Below are positions 17,768 to 25,546 of a DNA stretch of 47,442 bases, piece by piece (the stretch's first letter is position 1; each line of letters opens with the position of its first letter). Below the pieces are notes generated by a model. That model was not told where the DNA came from, ran no database searches, and saw only the letters and a list, made by a program, of their open reading frames with translations. Source of the stretch: an uncultured Geobacteraceae bacterium (GTDB lineage Bacteria; Desulfobacterota; Desulfuromonadia; Geobacterales; Pseudopelobacteraceae); contig CAIYDX010000130.1 in NCBI GenBank assembly GCA_903925005.1, forward strand, positions 1 through 47,442, given 5' to 3'. The position numbers and the translations under genes were made by a program.

Positions 17768-18982
17768 TCAGTCAATTAGTAACGGCATTAGCGTCACTGC
17801 AATCGTTTTACCATCTCTGATCAGGTGAAGTTCCAGATCCTGGCGCGATTGTGGCACCGGAGAAACCTTAACCACCAAATCAACCCTGCGATTGGCGTTG
17901 GCAGCCAGGCTGATATTGGTAACCGGTCCGATCAGCTCAGTACGGAAACCGTTGACAGGGGCCACAGAGAGCGTGAAGGTTCCCGGCGTAACCGAGCGGT
18001 TCTCTACGAACGCCGTAAAAAAATTGATGACGGCCCCTTCCGGCAGCCTTCTCACCTCACCATTCGCCCCCCGCTGAATCTTAATTGTAGCCCCTTTGCG
18101 ATCCGCAATCCCGAGTATCAGAAGAGCAGAAAGGAGAACAATGATCCCGCCAAGGAACAAAGTTTTACGATTGAGCGGCCGTCCACCACCTTCGGCTTTG
18201 ATCCCGAACGTATAATGAATCAGCCCCCCCCTGCCGAGCTTTGCCATCACCTCACGACAGGCATCCAGGCACCTGCCGCAGTTAATGCATTCGATCTGAA
18301 GGCCGTCTTTTATATCGATTCCCATCGGACAGTTTCTCTCACAGGAACCGCACTTGATGCAGGCGCTCTTAAGCGAGGGGTCAAACTCAAGAGTAAGGGT
18401 ATTCCGGTCCATCGTCAGAAGCTGGATTCGTCCATAGGGGCAGACCGTCTTGCAGAAGACGCGACGAACCAGCACGAGGTCAAGATATACCAGAACAAAA
18501 ACCACGGTCAGGGTCATGCCGGCCACCATACCGATCTCACCACCCGCAAGACGTCGGAAAAATTCGGCCGGCGGGATGAAATACCAGATAAGATTCGCGG
18601 CGACAACAAAGGAAAGCAGAATATAGCTTAACTGTTTTAAGAGGTTGGCGGCGAATGTACCTGGGAGGAAATGCTCCACCTTCCGGTTAAAAAAGTCTGT
18701 CAGATCGGTTATCGTTGTTTGCGGACAGAACCAACCACACCAGACCCTGCCAAAGATCATGGTGACGAAAAGAAAGGCGAAGACCATGATCAGGACGGCA
18801 ATGAGAAACAGATAAAACTCTTCGATGCGAATCCTGGCGCCGAAAAAAAGCAGCGTACGGGACGCAGCATCCAGCCGAAGCAGAGAATCGCCGTCATGGC
18901 GCATAAAGGGGAGCACCAGAAGGAGTATGGTGGCAAGCCATTGAACAAGCGCACGCTTCGGTGCTATCCGATTATGCGGCAT
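17768..18982 (-). CDS. ccoG: CcoG/FixG membrane ferredoxin-like oxidase accessory protein
   Basis: 404 residues. N-terminal membrane helices with WCGWFCPQT and FCKTVCPYGR motifs are followed by two [4Fe-4S] sites, CIKCGSCERNCPMG and CINCGRCLDACREV, one more helix and a periplasmic Ig-like C-terminal domain. CcoG is reported in other bacteria to act as a cupric reductase helping copper delivery to cbb3 oxidases. It lies 11 bases downstream of ccoP and 9 upstream of ccoH. Its length and domain order are normal for the family. Confidence 0.94.
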   Translation of the reverse strand: MPHNRIAPKRALVQWLATILLLVLPFMRHDGDSLLRLDAASRTLLFFGARIRIEEFYLFLIAVLIMVFAFLFVTMIFGRVWCGWFCPQTTITDLTDFFNRKVEHFLPGTFAANLLKQLSYILLSFVVAANLIWYFIPPAEFFRRLAGGEIGMVAGMTLTVVFVLVYLDLVLVRRVFCKTVCPYGRIQLLTMDRNTLTLEFDPSLKSACIKCGSCERNCPMGIDIKDGLQIECINCGRCLDACREVMAKLGRGGLIHYTFGIKAEGGGRPLNRKTLFLGGIIVLLSALLILGIADRKGATIKIQRGANGEVRRLPEGAVINFFTAFVENRSVTPGTFTLSVAPVNGFRTELIGPVTNISLAANANRRVDLVVKVSPVPQSRQDLELHLIRDGKTIAVTLMPLLID

Positions 18983-18993
18983 ATCTGTTCATG

Positions 18994-19485
18994 CTAAAGG
19001 GAAATAATATACTTCACCAGCCCCTCGACCTTTTCATGCGACAGATCGTTCTTGAACGAAGGCATGCCGCCGGTACGGCCATCCGTGATCGTAGTAGCTA
19101 TTGCCGCCACAGTTTTGCCGTATTTGTACTCCTTACGGGTCAGGTCAGGTCCGATGCCACCCTTTGCATCTGTGCCATGGCAGGCAGCGCAGCGTTCGGC
19201 GAATTCCTTCTTACCCACGGCAATTGAATCCTCCTTCTTGCCTGCCGTATCGGCTGCGGCGGCCGAACTCTTTCCTTCAGTGGGGCGGCCTGCCGCAAGC
19301 GTATCCTGTTTGGCCTGTTTTTTTTGGGCGAACTCAGCTTCGGAACTCCAGCCGCTGAAAAGATAATAGCCCATGTAACAGATGCCCCAAAGAACCAGTA
19401 CCGTGAGCAATATCCTGAAAACCGCCGGGGACTTTGTCTCAACCCGGTATTTGATTCCATCAAAATCTTTATTTTCATCAGCCAT
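18994..19485 (-). CDS. ccoP: cbb3 oxidase CcoP-type subunit with a single haem-c domain
   Basis: 163 residues. The cytoplasmic N-terminus (KYRVETKSPAVFRILL) and a helix (ILLTVLVLWGICYMGYYL) resemble CcoP. After a low-complexity Lys/Ala linker there is one class-I cytochrome c domain with CAACH haem attachment and GGMPSF as the likely Met ligand region. Canonical CcoP has two haem-c domains; here the second appears to be fused to CcoO instead. It passes electrons to the CcoN core. It follows ccoQ by 47 bases, with a clear AGGAGGTCTTCTC site. Confidence 0.9.
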   Translation of the reverse strand: MADENKDFDGIKYRVETKSPAVFRILLTVLVLWGICYMGYYLFSGWSSEAEFAQKKQAKQDTLAAGRPTEGKSSAAAADTAGKKEDSIAVGKKEFAERCAACHGTDAKGGIGPDLTRKEYKYGKTVAAIATTITDGRTGGMPSFKNDLSHEKVEGLVKYIISL

Positions 19486-19532
19486 GAGAAGACCTCCTAG
19501 ACCTGATAAACAGGATTAGTGCATTTACGAAA

Positions 19533-19673
19533 TTAATCTTCGTCCATCATCTTGTACTTGGGAGCTTCTCCCTGAATGCGCTGCTTTTTGCTTAGCGTTC
19601 GTGCCACGATGGCGGCAAAGATCACGAACATCAGAAAGGTTACGCCGAGAAAATATACGCTGGCCAGTTCCAT
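19533..19673 (-). CDS. ccoQ: CcoQ small membrane subunit
   Basis: 46 residues: MELASVYFLGVTFLMFVIFA helix, basic segment (RTLSKKQRIQ) and short acidic end. This is the CcoQ layout (stabilises the cbb3 complex). I took the ATG at 19673 because it starts two bases after the ccoO stop and gives the normal CcoQ length; an upstream in-frame start would lie inside ccoO. Confidence 0.82.
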   Translation of the reverse strand: MELASVYFLGVTFLMFVIFAAIVARTLSKKQRIQGEAPKYKMMDED

Positions 19674-19674
19674 A

Positions 19675-20538
19675 TCAGTGACTCTGCCGTGATTTGATAA
19701 AGGAGGTAACTTTCCAGATCCGCTCTTTGCCGAGGCTGCCGCCAAATGCCGGCATTCCGCCATCGGGGATGCCGCTATACAGAGTTTTGAATATCTGGGC
19801 ATCTGTTCGATCGAGATCCGCAAGGGACGGCCCCATATCGCCTTTCAAATTCGCGCCGTGGCATTGGGCGCACTCCTTGTCGTAAATGGCTTTGCCTTCC
19901 GGCAAGACCGTCTTGTTGTCCGTAAAAGGGTTCTTCAAGTCACCCACAACGGCAGCCTGAGCAGATTTGCGCCATGGGATATCGTTGCCCAGTTTCTGCA
20001 GATAGGCGACCATCGCGTCCAGTTCGCTCTTCCCCTTGACCGCTGCGAGATCCGCTTGGGTATACGGGAAGCCCAGCGTCTTCATCTTCCGTTCCGTCAG
20101 ACTCGTATCGAGCGGCTGCTGAAGGAAAGCATACTTCGGCATGTTGGACCGAGGCACCATCGACTGGGGATCCGCCATATGCTTGATATGCCAGGCATCC
20201 GGGTATTTCCCACCAATACGAGCCAGATCCGGCCCAGTGCGGCGGGAGCCCCACAGATGCGGCTGGTCATAGGCGAATTCACCCACTTTTGAATAATCAC
20301 CATACCGCTCCACATCGGCCAAGAGCGGCCTGACTGTCTGAGTGTGGCAGTTGTTGCACCCTTCACGGATATAGATATCCCGGCCTTCAAGCTGTAGCGG
20401 GGTGTATGGCTTGACCTCGGCTATCTTCAACTTCGGATCGTTTATCCATTTGAAGGGAGCTATCATGGTCACCGCGGTACCGATCATGATGACTACGGTA
20501 GCAAGGAGCAGGAAAACAACAGGTTTCTTTTCGAGCAT
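19675..20538 (-). CDS. ccoO: CcoO cytochrome c subunit fused to an extra cytochrome c domain
   Basis: 287 residues from the ATG at 20538 (AAAGGAGATATC upstream). A signal/anchor helix is followed by the CcoO domain with CNNCH haem site and conserved LWGSRRTGPDLARIGGKYPD. From about residue 205 a second class-I cytochrome c domain follows with CAQCH and GGMPAFGG. Ordinary CcoO has one haem. The additional domain resembles the CcoP domains, so the three haem-c of a normal CcoO+CcoP pair are kept but redistributed 2+1. It transfers electrons from the bc complex to CcoN at the periplasmic face. Confidence 0.92.
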   Translation of the reverse strand: MLEKKPVVFLLLATVVIMIGTAVTMIAPFKWINDPKLKIAEVKPYTPLQLEGRDIYIREGCNNCHTQTVRPLLADVERYGDYSKVGEFAYDQPHLWGSRRTGPDLARIGGKYPDAWHIKHMADPQSMVPRSNMPKYAFLQQPLDTSLTERKMKTLGFPYTQADLAAVKGKSELDAMVAYLQKLGNDIPWRKSAQAAVVGDLKNPFTDNKTVLPEGKAIYDKECAQCHGANLKGDMGPSLADLDRTDAQIFKTLYSGIPDGGMPAFGGSLGKERIWKVTSFIKSRQSH

Positions 20539-20551
20539 GATATCTCCTTTC

Positions 20552-21955
20552 CTAGGCTTTTTGAGTAACGGCTTGAGAAGCATTGCCGTTTATCGTCTTT
20601 ACGATATTGTAAACAAAGATCAGCATGCTGACAAAATAGATGACGCCTCCAAATGCCCGTCCGTACCAGTAGGGATACAACTCGACCAGAGTCTCCATGA
20701 AGCTGTAATGGAGGCTTCCATCAGGATTTGTCGCATTCAGCATGGTAGCCTGCTGGATACCGGCAATCCACATCGTGATGGAGAAAATCAGCTGTCCGGT
20801 CACCGCCAGCCAGAAATGGAGATTGACCAGGGGAATACTATAAATTTCTTTGTCGTAAATCTTCGGAATTACGTAGTAAATAGCGGCAAATATCACGAGA
20901 GAAACCCAGCCAAGGGTGCCCATGTGAACGTGACCGGGAACCCAGTCGGTATAATGAATAAAGGCCGAGAAGGTTCTGATCGCCTGCGACGGTCCCTGGA
21001 TGGTCTGCAACCCGTAGAAGGTAATGCCGAAGATGAGGAACTTTACCAGGTAATTTTCCCGCATCTGCTGCCACTGGCCGTTCATCGAGAAATAGCCGTT
21101 AAAAACCGCCGCCCACGAAGGAGCGATCAACATAATCGAAAAAGCCATCGCCAGCGTCTGCACCCAATCCGGGACCGGCGTCCAGAGGAGGTGATGGGCG
21201 CCGGTCCAGAGATACATGAAGATCAGGCTCCAGAAGGCGATCACACCCATGCGGTGGCTGTAAATCGGCACTCCGGTTGACTTGGGAAGAAAATAGTAGA
21301 AGAGGGCCAGCGGCGGGGTGGTAAGTACCATTGCCACGGCATTGTGCCCGTACCACCACTGGACGTTGGCGTCGTTCGCCCCTGCATATGCGGAATACGA
21401 CTTGGTTAGGGAAACCGGAATTCCGGCGTTGTTCACCAGATAAAGGACCGCAACACCGACCAGAGTCGCCAGAATGTACCAGAGGGAGATGTACATCTGC
21501 TCCTCTTTGCGCTTAATGATGGTCATGATGATGTTAATGCTGAAAATAACCCAGAGGATTACCACCAACAGCGCCACCGGCCATTCAAGCTCGGCGTACT
21601 CCTTGGAGCGAGTCATGCCGAGCATCAGCGTCACAGCCGCCGAGGCGATGACTATGTTGAAAAGCCAAAGCTGAAACTTTGCCAGACCGGGACTCCAGAG
21701 CCTGGTCTTGGTCAGCCGCTGCGTAATGTAGATGAAAAAGGCCATGAAACTGCCGATTCCCCAGCCGAAGATGCCGGCGTTGGTATGAATAGGGCGCAGC
21801 CGGCCATAGGATAAATAGGGGGGAAGATTGAGTTGCGGGAAAGAGAGCTGAAGTGAAATCACCACTCCGAGCAGCACCGCAACGACACCCCATACGAGGC
21901 TCCAGGTGATGAAGCCCTTAACGACGTCATCTGCATAGCCTTCCTTTTGATTCAT
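20552..21955 (-). CDS. ccoN: cbb3-type cytochrome oxidase catalytic subunit CcoN
   Basis: 467 residues, about 12 helices. Metal-binding histidines are visible: low-spin haem (RPIHTNAGIFGWG), CuB region (WWYGHNAVAMV and TGAHHLLWTP) and the haem pair (PGHVHMGTLGW), with the cross-linked-type Tyr in VPIYSHRMG. It reduces oxygen to water with high affinity and pumps protons in the inner membrane. First gene of the ccoNOQPGHIS operon; a sigma-70-type promoter is seen at 22116-22145. Beside the nif genes it would supply energy and remove oxygen under microaerobic conditions. Confidence 0.97.
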   Translation of the reverse strand: MNQKEGYADDVVKGFITWSLVWGVVAVLLGVVISLQLSFPQLNLPPYLSYGRLRPIHTNAGIFGWGIGSFMAFFIYITQRLTKTRLWSPGLAKFQLWLFNIVIASAAVTLMLGMTRSKEYAELEWPVALLVVILWVIFSINIIMTIIKRKEEQMYISLWYILATLVGVAVLYLVNNAGIPVSLTKSYSAYAGANDANVQWWYGHNAVAMVLTTPPLALFYYFLPKSTGVPIYSHRMGVIAFWSLIFMYLWTGAHHLLWTPVPDWVQTLAMAFSIMLIAPSWAAVFNGYFSMNGQWQQMRENYLVKFLIFGITFYGLQTIQGPSQAIRTFSAFIHYTDWVPGHVHMGTLGWVSLVIFAAIYYVIPKIYDKEIYSIPLVNLHFWLAVTGQLIFSITMWIAGIQQATMLNATNPDGSLHYSFMETLVELYPYWYGRAFGGVIYFVSMLIFVYNIVKTINGNASQAVTQKA

Positions 21956-22411
21956 GTTGACCTCCTGGTAATAAGATGGAACCGAACTGATTTCAGCAGA
22001 AATTCTTGAGCAGCACGCAACTCATAAAACTGTACCGCAATTAAATAGACATGCAAGCCGTCTAATGCGTGAAATATATTTTGCCTAATAAGATCTAAAA
22101 GATATAATAGGTCGTTTTATAATTTAATGTGTATACGCATGTCAACAAATATTTGAAATATTTTCTTGCCAGCGAAACATGCATCCTGCACAAAAAACCG
22201 GCAGTACGAGTGATTAATGATGGTTATTAAAGTAATCCGAACAAAAACAATTTTGAATATTTCTTGAGGTGACGCCCTATTGGCGGCCATTTACTGCCGA
22301 TATTTCTATTTGTCGGAACCGGTTATCTGCTCGGTATGATTCTTGCGAAATCAGCGGGTACCACAAGAAGCCGCTCGTTTGCGGGTGACTTCTTTCTCAT
22401 CCGGAGCAACT
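21956..22411. other. Divergent intergenic region between ccoN and the histidine kinase, with a possible small frame
   Basis: It carries the ccoN promoter (separate entry). No FNR box was found. A 46-codon frame at 22279-22419 reads like a short membrane segment (GHLLPIFLFVGTGYLLGMIL) and its TGA overlaps the kinase ATG region. It lacks a normal start: a perfect GAGGTGA ribosome site at 22266-22272 is followed only by ATT (22279) or an out-of-frame TTG. It may be a decayed or rare-start small gene. Confidence 0.35.
22116..22145 (-). promoter_or_regulatory. Likely sigma-70 promoter of the cco operon
   Basis: On the minus strand an exact -35 TTGACA (22140-22145) and TATAAA (22116-22121) are separated by 18 bases. 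The predicted start lies about 150 bases before ccoN. Confidence 0.55.
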
Positions 22412-23152
22412 ATGAATGATTCGGCTGCCAGAAATAGCAATGAAGCTATCACTGCAGATCTGCTGCGCCAGTTGGCCTATAACGAGAAAATGGCCGAGCT
22501 TGGCAAGATTTCTGCGGGTGTCGTGCATGAATTGAATGCTCCGCTCTCTGTTATAATTTCGGCAGCTCAGATGATCATGCGCGAAGCCGGAGTCCCGGAA
22601 GTCGTGCAGGAAATGATCTCCCGCATCAGTTCCGAAGCGCAGCGCCTGTCGCAATTGACCAAAGGGCTGCTGAACTTCAGCAGCCATGACGACACCATCG
22701 GAGAGGTGGATCTCAACCTCACGGTCGATTTCATTCTCAATTTTCTTAACTTTGAAGCCGCTCGGCGAGGCGTTATTGTCCTCAAATATTTTGACCACAC
22801 TCTGCCGGTTATCCGCCTGGACGCCAATATGTTGAAGCAGATCCTGCTCAATATCATCATGAATGCCTTACAGGCCATGGAAGATACCGGCGGCAAGCTC
22901 CTGGTCGAAACAATACCCGTGGGATGCGACGAAGTATGCTTCATCATTACCGACAATGGTCCAGGTATCCCGACCGAATCTATCGAACGGATCTTCGACC
23001 GCTATTTCACCACTAAAAAACCTGGTGAAGGCACAGGACTAGGGCTGTTTGTGACAAAACGCCTGGTTGAAAGCATGGGAGGAGAAATCAAGGTAAGAAG
23101 CAGAAACGGGGGAGGCACAACGTTTTCAGTCACCTTGCCGGTGCGGCAGTAA
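22412..23152 (+). CDS. Soluble sensor histidine kinase without an obvious sensor domain
   Basis: 246 residues from the ATG at 22412 (CCGGAGCAACT in front). After about 30 N-terminal residues there is a HisKA domain (MAELGKISAGVVHELNAPLS, phospho-His in HELN) and a HATPase with N-box NIIMNALQAME, DNGPGIP and GEGTGLGLFV. No membrane helix or PAS is present, so its input must be a partner protein or redox/metabolite contact. No response regulator is adjacent; the ANTAR response regulator at 39997 is one possible partner in the window. In Geobacter sulfurreducens the nif ANTAR regulator is partnered with a histidine kinase, but whether this is its ortholog cannot be judged here. Confidence 0.88.
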   Translation: MNDSAARNSNEAITADLLRQLAYNEKMAELGKISAGVVHELNAPLSVIISAAQMIMREAGVPEVVQEMISRISSEAQRLSQLTKGLLNFSSHDDTIGEVDLNLTVDFILNFLNFEAARRGVIVLKYFDHTLPVIRLDANMLKQILLNIIMNALQAMEDTGGKLLVETIPVGCDEVCFIITDNGPGIPTESIERIFDRYFTTKKPGEGTGLGLFVTKRLVESMGGEIKVRSRNGGGTTFSVTLPVRQ

Positions 23153-23172
23153 TAGGCATTCAAACTGTTGAG

Positions 23173-23186
23173 AGATGAGGGATGAG
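23173..23186 (+). repeat. Left 14-bp inverted repeat flanking draT
   Basis: AGATGAGGGATGAG, exact inverted match to 24089-24102 on the other side of draT. More ATGAG-type units lie beside it. Confidence 0.6.
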
Positions 23187-23221
23187 AGATGAGAAAATCC
23201 TTCAACCCTCAACCTTCTTTA

Positions 23222-24019
23222 TCACCCAATCGTACACATTACCTGCCGGACCTGATACTCGCCGCCGATAACGAGATACTCTCCCTCACCCTTCATGATG
23301 CTGCCGGGAAGCAGGTCGTTAAAAAAGAATATCTTGCAGAGCGGCACCATAACCTCCCAGACAGTCGAGCCGAATTCCCAAGCCCTCTCCTCATCCGAGG
23401 TAAACGATACCAGATTATTCAAACGGACGATCTGACTCCGCTTGTTGATCTGTTCGATAATGTCATGCTCGCTGGCGTCGTAGGTACCACGATAGAGGGG
23501 AATTATGGGTGACTGGGGATATTTACGGACCAGTTCGTACTGGCAGTATTCGTAAAGAATATCGAGCTGCGATTGAATTGCGTTGGTACGGGCGCTCCCT
23601 TTCATGACCTCCACCGAGTACTCAAAATACTCCTCGCTATGAATGCCTTTGATACGGGTACGGTGGAAACTGGGAACAATCCCCATACGGCTTTCAACCC
23701 AGCGTTTGAGGACCGCGCCTTCGATAGAGTTGGAATCCATCATCCAACCGCGCAGATAACGCAGATAGCTGTTCTTTAAACTTTTTCTGGCGGCGTCGGT
23801 CTGATCCTGCCACTGGTGCAGCTGGAACTTGACCGACATATAATCATTAAAAACCACTGCCCGATCTTCCTGGTTATCGATCGTTGCCAGCTTGTCGAAA
23901 AGGAACCGGTTCCCATCTTTGACCCCTTGTATTTCGAGCTGTTGCGGGTTGCCGTTGAAATGACGCGAGGCGATGACCCAGGGAGGCAGGTTGCAGTTGT
24001 TAAAGGAGCCATTGTGCAT
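23222..24019 (-). CDS. draT: DraT, NAD-dinitrogenase-reductase ADP-ribosyltransferase
   Basis: 265 residues. The NSYLRYLRGWMMDSNSIEGA block is characteristic of DraT. Elements of the R-S-E NAD-binding fold are visible: Arg177 in PLYRGTYD, the SFTS motif at 205-208 and GEGEY near 244-248. It transfers ADP-ribose from NAD to an arginine of NifH, switching off nitrogenase when ammonium or darkness/energy signals appear; the NifH here has the target Arg99. I prefer the ATG at 24019 since an exact GAGGTGAT ribosome site lies seven bases upstream; GTG 24031 and ATG 24028 sit on or in that site. It appears to be the last gene of the nifX-fdxB-nifX2-draT unit and is bracketed by 14-bp inverted repeats. 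Confidence 0.93.
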   Translation of the reverse strand: MHNGSFNNCNLPPWVIASRHFNGNPQQLEIQGVKDGNRFLFDKLATIDNQEDRAVVFNDYMSVKFQLHQWQDQTDAARKSLKNSYLRYLRGWMMDSNSIEGAVLKRWVESRMGIVPSFHRTRIKGIHSEEYFEYSVEVMKGSARTNAIQSQLDILYEYCQYELVRKYPQSPIIPLYRGTYDASEHDIIEQINKRSQIVRLNNLVSFTSDEERAWEFGSTVWEVMVPLCKIFFFNDLLPGSIMKGEGEYLVIGGEYQVRQVMCTIG

Positions 24020-24088
24020 GCGGGTCATCACCTCGTTGTGAAGAAGCTTTTAACAGGATGAGAGCTGAGAAAAGCAGGGCATTCGTCC

Positions 24089-24102
24089 CTCATCCCTCAT
24101 CT
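24089..24102 (-). repeat. Right 14-bp inverted repeat flanking draT
   Basis: CTCATCCCTCATCT is the exact reverse complement of 23173-23186. It lies between draT and the second nifX-like gene. Confidence 0.6.
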
Positions 24103-24109
24103 GACGTTC

Positions 24110-24439
24110 TTAAAGTATTTTTGCCAACTCAACCAATGTGAGCTTGATCGGGCCGCTGGTCACGAACGGCTCGACGCCAAGCTTTTCCAGTTCTCCCTTC
24201 GGGTGCTCTCCGATCTGGGCGGTGACAACCGCCCGGCACCCGGCGAGCGCCTCGGCAATCCCCTTGAGCAGGTGCCCCCGCAATGGGTGTTCCGGGTCAA
24301 AACTGCAATAACGCTCCACCATTCGCTCATCAACCAGTTTTGCAGCGCCGTTTTCAACCTCGTAAATAAGAAAACGCTCGGCATGACCAAAGTGCTGATT
24401 GATTTCATTTCCATCTTTAGATGCAACTGCGATCAGCAT
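24110..24439 (-). CDS. NifX/NafY-family FeMo-cofactor carrier-like protein, second copy
   Basis: 109 residues: MLIAVASKDGNEINQHFGHA start, with HFGHAERFLIYEV and C-terminal GVEPFVTSGPI, typical of the dinitrogenase iron-molybdenum cofactor biosynthesis (NifX/NifB-C) fold, which binds NifB-co or FeMo-co precursors. NifB in this window lacks the C-terminal NifX domain, so free-standing proteins like this one probably do that job. It follows fdxB by 36 bases and precedes draT. GGAGGTGTCGC is a strong ribosome site. Confidence 0.85.
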   Translation of the reverse strand: MLIAVASKDGNEINQHFGHAERFLIYEVENGAAKLVDERMVERYCSFDPEHPLRGHLLKGIAEALAGCRAVVTAQIGEHPKGELEKLGVEPFVTSGPIKLTLVELAKIL

Positions 24440-24475
24440 GCGACACCTCCCGAGGAGCTGTTAACAAATTTCACT

Positions 24476-24739
24476 CTACATCGTGACCGGTTCAAAGCTG
24501 AAGCACTTCTTCGAGCAGGTACGTTCACACGCCTGACAGCCAATACAGTTGCCCGGATTGCCCACCCGCATGAACATCTTGGCGGAGTCCTCACCGTCCA
24601 GTTCTTCAAACACAAGTACATCATGGGCACAAACCTTGAAACAGCGGCCGCAACCGATACAGGTTTCATCGTCTATTGATTTTACAAACTGAGGTGTCCA
24701 TTCGTGTTTGTCTCTTGTTAATCCGGTAATGTAAGCCAT
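24476..24739 (-). CDS. fdxB: Nif-specific ferredoxin III (2[4Fe-4S])
   Basis: 87 residues. Two cysteine clusters, CIGCGRCFKVCAHDV and CIGCQACERTCSKKC, are separated by a longer loop, as in the nif-specific FdxB-type ferredoxins; the N-terminus MAYITGLTRDKHEWTPQFV also fits that family. It probably supplies electrons for cofactor assembly or to NifH. I chose the ATG at 24739 because AAAAGGAGACAAGACC precedes it. The 100-base gap to nifX upstream is filled by a palindromic element (24756-24813) that also occurs in the nifH leader. Confidence 0.92.
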   Translation of the reverse strand: MAYITGLTRDKHEWTPQFVKSIDDETCIGCGRCFKVCAHDVLVFEELDGEDSAKMFMRVGNPGNCIGCQACERTCSKKCFSFEPVTM

Positions 24740-24755
24740 GGTCTTGTCTCCTTTT

Positions 24756-24813
24756 AGTGCGTTAGAAATAATTTTCTGCGGTATCTTGCAGAAAAGAATT
24801 TCGTACACGCACT
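24756..24813 (-). repeat. Palindromic leader element, copy 1 (between nifX and fdxB)
   Basis: Outer arms AGTGCGT and ACGCACT enclose inner arms TTTTCTGC and GCAGAAAA and a further GAAAT/ATTTC pair, giving a long interrupted hairpin 58 nt in length. On the transcript it reads AAGTGCGTGTACGAA ... GCAGAAAA ... ACTAAAAG and ends just before the fdxB ribosome site. Related copies lie at 33945-33994 and 46694-46747. It is not a terminator (no T-run in the transcribed strand). Confidence 0.7.
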
Positions 24814-24838
24814 TATCCCGCTTGTCGGGGAAGTGTAG

Positions 24839-25231
24839 TTAGGACTCGTCGTCCAGAAATGATGGTGAAACTCCCTTGTTCATCGCTTTTCGCAGCCAGG
24901 GGGGGGGATTGCCGCGCAATACCTCCTGAAAGCGGGCCAATGTTTCTTTCAGGTTAACCTCGCTATTGGTCTTCATCGGGTGGATCTTCTGCGCTATCAG
25001 CTTAGCCGCCGCCGGCCCGCCGATCTGCATGGTATAGACAATGGCGCAGTCTGAAAGCAGCTGTGCCCGGGCAGCTATACGATCTTCCTCATCGCCGCCA
25101 TGTTCGCCGACGCTGACAGCTTCAAGGAACGCGGCTTCATCCGGCCCGACCTCCCAGATATGGAAACTCTGACACTGCCCAAAATGTTGATCGATGGTTT
25201 CGCCGGTTGATGTGGTAAATGCGATTTTCAT
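24839..25231 (-). CDS. nifX: NifX
   Basis: 130 residues: MKIAFTTSTGETIDQHFGQC start with the conserved HFGQCQSFHIWEV block, then MQIGGPAAAKLIAQKIHPMK, and a tail (EVLRGNPPPWLRKAM) typical of true NifX. It carries NifB-co/FeMo-co precursors between NifB and NifEN. The start at 25231 follows GGGGGAATGT; an apparently longer frame upstream runs through the leader terminator and is not coding. First gene of the unit nifX-fdxB-nifX2-draT, with a sigma-54 promoter at 25375-25390 and an attenuator at 25271-25316. Confidence 0.92.
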   Translation of the reverse strand: MKIAFTTSTGETIDQHFGQCQSFHIWEVGPDEAAFLEAVSVGEHGGDEEDRIAARAQLLSDCAIVYTMQIGGPAAAKLIAQKIHPMKTNSEVNLKETLARFQEVLRGNPPPWLRKAMNKGVSPSFLDDES

Positions 25232-25270
25232 ACATTCCCCCTGTTTTGACTTTATGACTGATTCGGGCCG

Positions 25271-25316
25271 AAAAAAAACGGCGCCACTCCCCAGCTGGGG
25301 AATGGCGCCGTTGCCA
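25271..25316 (-). terminator. Leader attenuator of the nifX unit: terminator overlapped by an ANTAR-type hairpin
   Basis: A 16-bp stem (25297-25312 with 25277-25292, one G-T pair, loop of 4) followed by eight T on the minus strand is a very strong intrinsic terminator, placed between the sigma-54 promoter and nifX. Its 5' arm overlaps a small hairpin at 25303-25316: stem UGGC/GCCA with hexaloop AACGGC (A1, G4). The two folds exclude one another, which is the ANTAR antitermination design. Confidence 0.85.
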
Positions 25317-25374
25317 AAATTCGTGAGAACCCATCTCACCATGTTTGTAGATTCGCAGCCTTACCATGCTGATT

Positions 25375-25390
25375 AGCACAGGGTGTGCCA
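25375..25390 (-). promoter_or_regulatory. Sigma-54 promoter of the nifX-fdxB-nifX2-draT unit
   Basis: Minus strand TGGCACACCCTGTGCT: exact -24 element and GC of the -12 element at correct spacing, about 145 bases before the nifX start. Confidence 0.88.
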
Positions 25391-25546
25391 ATATCTATAA
25401 CTCTGATATTATTGAATATTTGCTATCACTTATCTGATAAATCGGTGGCCTGCAGGGAACAGAGCCCAATTATTAACCACCTGAACGATGTACTGCCTAT
25501 TGAACGCCCATCTGTACGTGCCGTGAAGAATGATGAAATCTGCCGT

